Of a stretch of DNA of 64,000 nucleotides, positions 58,255 through 64,000 are shown one piece after another. Under the pieces are notes generated by a model. The model was not told the origin of the DNA, searched no databases, and saw only the letters and a list, made by a program, of their open reading frames with translations. The DNA is from CAWFKS01 sp963816435. Lineage in GTDB: Bacteria > Pseudomonadota > Alphaproteobacteria > Rhizobiales > Rhizobiaceae. The position numbers and the translations under genes are program-made. The first letter of the stretch is position 1. Each line of letters starts with the position of its first letter. The stretch is taken from positions 124,001 to 188,000 of the forward strand of contig CAWFKS010000020.1 of assembly GCA_963816435.1 (NCBI GenBank), in the 5' to 3' direction.

Positions 58255-58869
58255 ATGGACCTTTCCTCGCTCCTTATCTTCGCCGCTGCGCTCCTCGTGG
58301 CGGCGGGCTCGCCCGGCCCCAGCATCGCCGCGATGGTCGCCCGCGTGCTGACGCGTGGCGTCCGCGACGTGCTGCCGTTCCTGGTCGCGATGTGGGTCGG
58401 CGAGGCGATCTGGCTGTCGCTCGCCGTGTTCGGCCTGTCGGTGATCGCCCAGAGCTTCGCGCTAGCCTTCACCATCGTCAAATGGGCGGGTGTGGCCTAT
58501 CTCGCCTGGCTCGCCTGGAAGATGTGGATGGCACCGGTGAGCGACGGCGGCGATTCGTTGCCGCGCTCGGACTCCCCGCTGAAACTGTTCATGGCCGGCA
58601 TGGCGGTGACGCTCGGCAACCCCAAGATCATGGTCTTCTACCTGGCGCTGCTGCCGACCTTCGTCGATCTCGAGACGGTGACGTTCACCGGCTGGGCCGA
58701 GCTGACATTGACCATGGCGCTGGTGCTGGTGGCGGTCGATCTCGGCTGGGCGCTGGCCGCCTCGCAGGCGCGCCGCCTCCTGAAGAGCCCGCGCGCGGTG
58801 CGCTTCACCAACCGCCTCGGCGCCACCGCGATGGCGGGCGCGGCCGCCGCGATCGCGGTGCGGTCGTGA
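58255..58869 (+). CDS. LysE/RhtB family exporter
   Basis: A 204-residue amino-acid exporter with about six membrane segments. SPGPSIAAMVARVLTRGVRDVLPFLVAMWVGEAIW is the conserved N-terminal signature. The substrate is unknown. The ATG at 58255 follows a GATAAGG ribosome site. It is 52 bp after yggS. Confidence 0.92.
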   Translation: MDLSSLLIFAAALLVAAGSPGPSIAAMVARVLTRGVRDVLPFLVAMWVGEAIWLSLAVFGLSVIAQSFALAFTIVKWAGVAYLAWLAWKMWMAPVSDGGDSLPRSDSPLKLFMAGMAVTLGNPKIMVFYLALLPTFVDLETVTFTGWAELTLTMALVLVAVDLGWALAASQARRLLKSPRAVRFTNRLGATAMAGAAAAIAVRS

Positions 58870-58875
58870 GCCGGC

Positions 58876-59166
58876 TCAGCAGCCGATCTCTCGCCTGATC
58901 TTCTCCACCTCGCCCAGCGAATGACAGACGTTCTCGCATGGAATGCCGTCGTGGTCGCCGTCGGCGCGGGTGTAGCCGCTGCACCACAGCTCCACCGCCT
59001 CACGGCATGACGACACCTGCTTGCATGTGCGGCCGGCAGCCGCAAACTGAAGCAGCCCATCGGTCTGCTTCGTCCCGGCGGGGTCTTCTCCGACGCCTGC
59101 GCAAATCGCCGCCGACGTCCCCCACACCAGCAACAGCATCGCGAACGGGGCGGTCAGGCCTCTCAT
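58876..59166 (-). CDS. Secreted Excalibur-domain protein
   Basis: A 96-residue secreted protein: signal peptide (LTAPFAMLLLVWGTSAAICAG), then a small domain TCKQVSSCREAVELWCSGY with ADGDHDGIPCENVC. The DxDxDG pattern and Cys pairs match the Excalibur calcium-binding domain. Function unknown; it ends six bases from the LysE stop on the opposite strand. Confidence 0.85.
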   Translation of the reverse strand: MRGLTAPFAMLLLVWGTSAAICAGVGEDPAGTKQTDGLLQFAAAGRTCKQVSSCREAVELWCSGYTRADGDHDGIPCENVCHSLGEVEKIRREIGC

Positions 59167-59332
59167 GTCGCCGGCCTCTCATCGATTGTGGCAACCTCCG
59201 GACGTATTCTACCGTGGATTGCATGTTCCCGCCACACGAGACCGCTCGGCAAATTAGTTTCCCCTGCGGAAACCGTGTTGGTCTTGCCAAACCATTTTCC
59301 GGCCCCCATCATCAGGTCGTGTTCAACAAACT

Positions 59333-59348
59333 GAAAGGAGGTGATCCA
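59333..59348 (+). promoter_or_regulatory. Extended Shine-Dalgarno sequence
   Basis: GAAAGGAGGTGATCCA is the exact reverse complement of the 3' end of 16S rRNA for all 16 bases, directly before ATG 59349. Natural ribosome sites seldom exceed about nine bases; such a length is very unusual. Confidence 0.8.
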
Positions 59349-59414
59349 ATGTCGAGTGATTTCCTGTGCGGTGCGGGCTCGGTGGATCGTCCTTTCAGGA
59401 AGCAGCCTTCCTGA
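59349..59414 (+). CDS. Predicted 21-residue peptide
   Basis: MSSDFLCGAGSVDRPFRKQPS, then TGA. It is too short for homology by eye. The strong 16-base ribosome site at 59333 makes translation very likely. The last codons and stop fold into a perfect hairpin (59393-59416). An intrinsic terminator follows at 59486-59517, so this may be a short mRNA or regulatory leader. The region to the next gene has no other supported ORF. Confidence 0.55.
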   Translation: MSSDFLCGAGSVDRPFRKQPS

Positions 59415-59416
59415 AA
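59393..59416 (+). other. Hairpin over the stop codon of the 21-codon ORF
   Basis: TTTCAGGAA (59393-59401) and TTCCTGAAA (59408-59416) form a perfect 9-bp stem with a six-base loop. The TGA stop (59412-59414) is inside the right arm. Confidence 0.6.
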
Positions 59417-59485
59417 CCGGCGTGAAGCGCGGCAGGCGTCCTGAACGGGACAGCCGCCACGAGCCGCGCCAGCAGCGAAAGCACG

Positions 59486-59517
59486 GGGCCGTCCTTCGGG
59501 GCGGCCCTCGCTTTTTT
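59486..59517 (+). terminator. Intrinsic terminator with UUCG loop
   Basis: GGGCCGTCC (59486-59494) pairs with GGGCGGCCC (59499-59507), one G-U pair, around the stable TTCG tetraloop, followed by tcgc and six T (59512-59517). This is a strong Rho-independent terminator 72 bp after the 21-codon ORF. Confidence 0.88.
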
Positions 59518-59578
59518 CGGGCCCTCGCGAGGCGGTCCCGGCGGACATTCTCCGCCTGGCCCGTCCGGTAGCCGGCCC

Positions 59579-60067
59579 TCAGTCGCAGGCAGCGCGCAAG
59601 CGTTTTCCCCCGCCATAGGCGCGAGCCAGCGATCGCGACAGCATCACCTGCGCGACAGGCCTGCCGTGGCGGTCCGCGACGTCGGCCAGCACGCGCCCGT
59701 AATATTTCCCGCCGCCTATGTTGCTGATCGTCACCGGACCGCCGGCGATCATTGCTTCCAACGCCTGACGCGACTGAGCCGCCGCCTCGCGCTCGGAAGC
59801 GCAGTGGCTGTGCAGTTCCGGCGCGTCGATGCCGCGCACGCGCACCGCGACGGTAATCACCTGGCCCGGCCAGACATGGGCGGCGGCCACGAACGTATCG
59901 CCGTCGATGACGCGCACCACGTCGGCTTCCACCGGCCCGGCGATCGTCTCGCGCGAAACCGCTGGCGAAAGGCCGCCGGACAGCATCGCCGCTACAGCCG
60001 TTGCGCAGGCGGCCGCGAACGCGGCGAGCCGGCGTCGGGTTCTGGTTGCTGGCAGCGGCGGAATCAT
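59579..60067 (-). CDS. Thermonuclease-like (SNase) exported nuclease
   Basis: A 162-residue staphylococcal-nuclease-fold protein. A signal segment (RRLAAFAAACATAVAAMLSGG) precedes DVVRVIDGDTFVAAAHVWPG (metal Asp), RVRGIDAPELHSHCASERE (catalytic Arg, Asp and Glu) and GGKYYGRVLADV. Ca-dependent cleavage of DNA/RNA outside the cytoplasm is predicted. The start at 60067 has no strong ribosome site; a longer frame exists upstream. Confidence 0.86.
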   Translation of the reverse strand: MIPPLPATRTRRRLAAFAAACATAVAAMLSGGLSPAVSRETIAGPVEADVVRVIDGDTFVAAAHVWPGQVITVAVRVRGIDAPELHSHCASEREAAAQSRQALEAMIAGGPVTISNIGGGKYYGRVLADVADRHGRPVAQVMLSRSLARAYGGGKRLRAACD

Positions 60068-60241
60068 TTGGCGGAAAATATTCCTATATTGCTGCAAAGG
60101 CAAGCCGCAGGCGAGCGCCATCGGTTCGGCCCAACTCACTCGCAAGCAAAGTCTAATGCACCAATAGGTTGTTTTCCAGATCGAGCTCGCGCAAGCTCGC
60201 CCGTCAGCGTTCGACGAATTCGCGCAGCCTAAGTTGCGCGT

Positions 60242-60466
60242 TCAGAAATCGCTGGCGCGGCCCTTCACTTCCCAGTCGCCGTAGCGAACCGGCTCGGGGC
60301 CGTCGCGCCCGCCGATCTCCCTGGGCATGGCAGCCGCCTTCTTCTCGTAGTCGGCGCGCCTTGCCTCGGCTTCCGCCAGCGCCCGCTTCGCCGCCGGGGT
60401 GAGTTCGCGTGCGGGCTGTGCGCCGGAAGGCATCTGACCGTCGCCCGTTGGCCTGGAATCTGTCAT
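60242..60466 (-). CDS. DUF1674/SDHAF4-family protein
   Basis: A 74-residue protein with the DUF1674 core: ELTPAAKRALAEAEARRADYE, GGRDGPEPVRYGDWEVKGRASDF. DUF1674 is the bacterial counterpart of mitochondrial SDHAF4, which helps assemble flavinylated succinate dehydrogenase. The RYGDWE-KGR-DF ending is diagnostic. No sdh genes are near. The ATG at 60466 is chosen within a slightly longer frame. Confidence 0.86.
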   Translation of the reverse strand: MTDSRPTGDGQMPSGAQPARELTPAAKRALAEAEARRADYEKKAAAMPREIGGRDGPEPVRYGDWEVKGRASDF

Positions 60467-60593
60467 TGCATGCTGTCCGCCGGCAGGCGGCCCCAATATT
60501 GAAAGCACCGGAATCGCTTCCCATCATATAGTCGATCGACCGCCGCCGATCGACCGGGCATCCGGAGCTTGCCGCGGCGCAGGACCAAAGGCG

Positions 60594-61653
60594 ATGAACA
60601 CCATCCGCACAGCCATGCTGCTGGCCTTCATGACCGCGCTCTTCATGGGCGTCGGCTATCTCGTCGGCGGCACCGGCGGCATGATGATCGCCTTCGTGTT
60701 CGCCGCCGGCATGAACCTGTTTTCCTACTGGAACGCCGACAAGATGGTGCTTCGGATGCACCATGCCCGCGAGGTCGACGAGCGCGGCGCCCCGCAATAC
60801 TACGCGCATCGTGCGCGATCTCGCCGCACGCGCCGGCCTGCCGATGCCGAAGGTCTACATCATCGACAATCCGCAGCCCAACGCCTTCGCCACCGGCCGC
60901 AACCCGGAAAACGCCGCGGTGGCGGCCACCACCGGCCTGCTGCAGCGGCTCAGCAACGAGGAAGTCGCCGGCGTCATGGCGCACGAGCTCGCCCACGTGA
61001 AGCACCGCGACACGCTGACCATGACGATCGTGGCCACCCTTGCCGGCGCCATCTCCATGCTCGGCAATTTCGCGCTGTTCTTCGGCGGCGGGCGCAGCAA
61101 CAACAACAATCCGTTCGGCTTCGTCGGCGTGCTGGTGGCGATCATCGTCGCGCCGCTCGCCGCCATGATGGTGCAGATGGCGATCAGCCGCACCCGCGAA
61201 TACGAGGCCGACCGTGGCGGTGCCGAAATCAGCGGCCATCCGCTATGGCTCGCCTCCGCGCTCGGCAAGATCGCGCGCGGCGCCGAGGCGACCGTCAATC
61301 CCGACGCCGAGCGCAACCCGGCGACCGCGCATTTGTTCATCATCAACCCGCTGCACGGCCAGCGCATGGACAGCCTGTTTTCCACCCACCCGGCGACCGA
61401 GAACCGCATCGCCGCGCTGAGGGAACTGGCCGGCGAGATGGGCGCCACGGCCGATCAGGCGCCCGCCCCTTCCTCCAGGCCGGCCGCTCCCGCGCCCGAT
61501 CGGGAGCCTGCCGGCCCGTGGGGCGGATCGAAACCCGCCGGCCGGCCGGCGCCGCGCCCCGAGCACGCCCAATCCCCCGCCTGGCGCGGCCATCCGACAG
61601 CGCCGAAATCCGGCACCGGCCAGAAATCCGAGCCGAAGGGCCCGTGGTCGTGA
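60594..61653 (+). CDS. htpX: Membrane protease HtpX (one-base frame break)
   Basis: A zinc metalloprotease of the inner membrane that degrades misfolded membrane proteins. Two N-terminal membrane helices (TAMLLAFMTALFMGVGYLVGG) come first. Then GLPMPKVYIIDNPQPNAFATGRNP, the zinc motif MAHELAHVKHRD, and REYEADRGGAEISG supply the catalytic and third-ligand residues. Frame break near 60806: TACGCGCATCG minus one base joins DERGAPQYYA to IVRDLAARAG. About 352 residues. The C-terminal Pro-rich tail is variable. It overlaps rsmB (GTGA). Confidence 0.9.
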
Positions 61654-63062
61654 ACGCCGCCCGCAAGGGGCGGCCGCAAGGCAGTCGAAAACAGGCCAGT
61701 CGGAAGCAACCGCAGGCAGCGACCGTGCCGGCAGCCGAGGTGCCCGGGCTTCCCGCGCGCATGGCGGCCGCACGGCTGCTCGCGGCGATCGTCGACGCGC
61801 ACACGCCGCTCGACGGGCTGACCGACGACGAGCACGGCCATCCGCAATACCGCGCCCTTGCCCAGCGCGACCGGGCGCTGGTGCGCGCCATCCTCGTCAC
61901 CGCGCTGCGCTTTCGCGTGACCATCGAGGCGCTGATCGCGGCAAGGCTGGAGCGCCCGCTGCCGGCCAATGCGCGTTCGCTCTCCCACATATTGCATGTC
62001 GCCGCCGCGCAGATGCTGTTCCTCGACGTGCCGGACTCGGCCGCCGTCGATCTCGCCGTCACCCAGGCCCGCGCCGACACGAGGACCACCCGCTTTTCAG
62101 GGCTGGTCAACGGCGTGCTGCGCGAGATCGGCCGGCGCAAGGAGCGCGCCCTGCCGGCCGCGCTCGCCGCCTCCGTCGACGCGCCGGAATGGTTCGCCGC
62201 GATGCTGGAGAACGCCTACGGCGCCGACAAGGCCGCGGAGATCCTCGCAATCCACCGCACCGAGGCGCCGATCGATTTCACCGTGAAATCCGATCCCGGG
62301 CATTGGGCGGAAAAGCTCGGAGGCATCGTGCTGCCGACCGGCACGGTGCGGCTCGCCCGCCTGCCCGCACCGGTGCCGGACCTGCCCGGCTTCGCCGAGG
62401 GCGCCTGGTGGGTTCAGGATGCGGCAGCCGCGCTGCCGGCGCGGCTATTGGGCGACGTCGCCGGCAGGCGCGTTGCAGATCTTTGCGCCGCGCCGGGCGG
62501 CAAGACGGCCCAGCTGGCGCTCGCCGGCGCCAACGTCACGGCCGTCGACCTGTCGAAGAACCGGCTGAAGCGGCTTGCCGCCAATCTCGGCCGGCTGGGG
62601 CTGGAGGCCGAGACCGTCGAGGCCGACATCCTGGAATGGCAGCCGGACGAGCCGTTCGACGCGGTGCTGCTCGATGCGCCCTGTTCCTCGACCGGCACCG
62701 TGCGCCGCCATCCCGACGTGCCGTGGACGAAATCGCCCGCCGACATCGACAAGCTCGCCGACCTGCAGCGCCGCATGCTTGCGCGCACGGTCGATCTCGT
62801 CCGGCCGGGCGGCACGATCGTGTTTTCCAACTGCTCGCTCGATCCCGCCGAGGGCGAGGAGGTGGTCGCCTCGGTGCTTGCCGGCACCCCCGGCCTCGTC
62901 GCCGATCCGGTCGCGCCGGGGGAATTGCCCGGCGCCGACGGGTTCGTCACGGCCGAGGGCTGGCTGCGCACCACCCCCGCGGGCTTGCGCCTCGAGCGCG
63001 CGGAACTGTCCGGCTGCGACGGGTTCTTCGCCGCGCGCTTCACCAGGCAGGCGGCGGACTGA
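61650..63062 (+). CDS. rsmB: 16S rRNA m5C967 methyltransferase RsmB
   Basis: A 470-residue rRNA methyltransferase. An N-terminal NusB-like domain (ALAQRDRALVRAILVTALRFR) and a C-terminal SAM domain: DLCAAPGGKTAQLALAGANVTAVD, DAPCSSTGT (catalytic Cys) and FSNCSLDPAEGEE. GTG start at 61650 overlaps the htpX TGA (GTGA), as usual in rhizobia. The N-terminal 35 residues are basic and variable. Confidence 0.93.
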   Translation: MNAARKGRPQGSRKQASRKQPQAATVPAAEVPGLPARMAAARLLAAIVDAHTPLDGLTDDEHGHPQYRALAQRDRALVRAILVTALRFRVTIEALIAARLERPLPANARSLSHILHVAAAQMLFLDVPDSAAVDLAVTQARADTRTTRFSGLVNGVLREIGRRKERALPAALAASVDAPEWFAAMLENAYGADKAAEILAIHRTEAPIDFTVKSDPGHWAEKLGGIVLPTGTVRLARLPAPVPDLPGFAEGAWWVQDAAAALPARLLGDVAGRRVADLCAAPGGKTAQLALAGANVTAVDLSKNRLKRLAANLGRLGLEAETVEADILEWQPDEPFDAVLLDAPCSSTGTVRRHPDVPWTKSPADIDKLADLQRRMLARTVDLVRPGGTIVFSNCSLDPAEGEEVVASVLAGTPGLVADPVAPGELPGADGFVTAEGWLRTTPAGLRLERAELSGCDGFFAARFTRQAAD

Positions 63063-63188
63063 AGTCGAAATCGGTGGCAATTTACATATCTGTTCGCACA
63101 AACCCCTGAATCATATAGATTGCCGGGCGGGACGGATGATGAACAAGGGTGCGGCGATTTGGCGTATGCCGGGGCAACTACCCCGCAT

Positions 63189-64000
63189 GTGTGGGGTCTT
63201 GTCGCCAGGGAAATCTGGCGCAGGATGCGGCGTCGGCTGCGCGCCGGGCCCATCTATCGCTGGCGCTATGTCGGTCGCACGCCCGAACGGGTACTGGTCG
63301 CCCCGCCCGACCTGAGGCTCGCCGACGCCCAGATCGCCGACGAGATCTATCACGGCCGCTTCGCGCTTGCCGGCCAGATGGTCGAGACCGGCGGCGACTC
63401 GCCCTTCCACATCCGCGTCGGCAACCGACCCTGGCAGGAATCGCTGCACGGCTTCCGCTGGCTGCGCCACATGCGCGAGGCCGGCACCGAGCTTGCCGCC
63501 GCCAATGCGCGCGCGCTGGTGTCCGACTGGATCAACGCCCACGGCCGGCACATTTCCGGCGTCGCCTGGGAGCCGCACGTCACCGCAAGGCGCATCATCG
63601 CCTGGCTGCAGCATTCCACCGTCGTGCTGCAGGGCGCGGAATACGCCTTCTACCGCTCCTACCTGAAGTCGCTCGCCCTGCAGATCCGCTATCTGCGCTC
63701 GATGGCGCCGGAGATGGTGGACGGCGAGGAGCGGCTGAGGGTGCGCGTTGCCCTTGCCTTCGCAGCGCTTTCCCTGCCGGTTCCGATCGGCACCGTGCGC
63801 GGCGCCACGCGGCAGCTGGTCGAGGAGCTCGACCGCCAGGTCCTGCCCGACGGCGGCCACATCTCGCGCAACCCCTTCGCAGTGCTGGAAATCCTGGCCG
63901 ACCTCCTGCCGCTGCGCCAGACCTATGCCAACCAGGCCGAGGCGCCGCCGCAGGCGCTGATCGGCGCCGTCGAGCGCATGCTGCCGATGCTGCGCTTCTT
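63189..64000 (+). CDS. Heparinase II/III-like protein (partial, cut by window end)
   Basis: Open to the window end; about 270 residues are visible. VWGLVAREIWRRMRRRLRAGPIYRWRYVGRTPERVLVAPPDLR, ESLHGFRWLRHMREAG and LPDGGHISRNPFAVLEIL match the alginate-lyase/heparinase-type protein commonly found after rsmB in rhizobia. The substrate polysaccharide is unknown. GTG at 63189 is the first start in frame near the conserved part; ATG codons at 63138-63141 would be the natural start but in another frame, so a frame error near 63170-63190 is possible. Confidence 0.78.
   Translation, partial: MWGLVAREIWRRMRRRLRAGPIYRWRYVGRTPERVLVAPPDLRLADAQIADEIYHGRFALAGQMVETGGDSPFHIRVGNRPWQESLHGFRWLRHMREAGTELAAANARALVSDWINAHGRHISGVAWEPHVTARRIIAWLQHSTVVLQGAEYAFYRSYLKSLALQIRYLRSMAPEMVDGEERLRVRVALAFAALSLPVPIGTVRGATRQLVEELDRQVLPDGGHISRNPFAVLEILADLLPLRQTYANQAEAPPQALIGAVERMLPMLRF

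Noticed and set aside
59333..59348. Fragment of an antisense 16S rRNA gene
   Set aside because: Only the 16 terminal bases match; the flanks differ and an ATG follows at ribosome-site spacing.

Overview
The window looks like chromosomal core sequence of a high-GC alphaproteobacterium of the order Hyphomicrobiales (Rhizobiales), most like the Mesorhizobium/Aminobacter/Aquamicrobium group (Phyllobacteriaceae). This is inferred from gene content and order (ftsK-lolA-xthA, tsaD-gpsA-YciI-EVE, hemC-hemD-Mic60-hemY, leuS-lptE, ftsE-ftsX, htpX-rsmB), from rhizobial protein styles, and from a SAM-II riboswitch in front of metA. There is no rRNA operon, phage, transposon, CRISPR array or obvious genomic island. 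The base and codon use is uniform throughout. One tRNA gene (Ala, CGC) is present.

Layout. 1-4.4 kb: UbiH-type hydroxylase and tesB, then the nitrogen-sensing pair glnK-amtB. 4.4-13 kb: ftsK (with a perfect CtrA-type box upstream), lolA, a PAP2 phosphatase, xthA, a cyclic-nucleotide-binding protein, a CenR-like response regulator, an L,D-transpeptidase and trkH. 13-17 kb, minus strand: DUF1761, then a tight tsaD-gpsA-YciI-EVE-methyltransferase operon. 17-23 kb: hemC-hemD-Mic60-hemY-terB. 23-30 kb: MFS exporter, tRNA-Ala, yggT-yggU, a secreted protein, usg, acs, ppa, GNAT. 30-38 kb: lemA with two TPM proteins, pdxY, an AI-2E-type permease, an APH/kinase fusion behind an FNR/FixK-type box, DUF302, cytochrome c, trxC. 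38-45 kb: RNase Z-like hydrolase, riboswitch-controlled metA, hisC-tyrA, DUF2125, ChaC, PlsC-type acyltransferase, YdcF. 45-54 kb: ftsX-ftsE, hpt, receiver protein, SDR, YghU, prpE, second acyltransferase. 54-64 kb: leuS-lptE, yggS, LysE exporter, an unusual 21-codon ORF with a 16-base Shine-Dalgarno match, a nuclease, an SDHAF4 homologue, htpX-rsmB, and a heparinase-like gene cut by the window end.

The most striking property is technical or evolutionary. At least twenty single-base (occasionally two-base) frame breaks hit otherwise well-conserved genes, many of them essential (ftsK, ftsX, leuS, ppa, hemD, hemY, lptE). Both halves of each protein stay conserved in adjacent frames, so indel errors from an unpolished long-read assembly are far more likely than gene decay. 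Four of the breaks are the same change (CTG read as CTTG). Coordinates for such genes span the whole gene and name the approximate break.

How the genes cooperate: many serve the cell envelope and division (FtsK, FtsEX, LolA, LptE, PAP2, L,D-transpeptidase, CenR-like regulator, acyltransferases), haem and respiration (HemC/D/Y, Mic60, cytochrome c, SDHAF4 homologue, ubiquinone hydroxylase), nitrogen and amino-acid supply (GlnK-AmtB, MetA, HisC, TyrA), short-chain acyl-CoA activation (Acs, PrpE) and protein/RNA maintenance (HtpX, RsmB, TsaD, LeuS). I see no convincing undescribed defence or biosynthetic system. The best leads for novelty are the strongly initiated 21-codon ORF with its hairpins at 59.3-59.5 kb, a palindromic repeat that lies between convergent genes and supplies the C-terminus of a permease, and nested hairpins on the tesB stop codon ahead of glnK.
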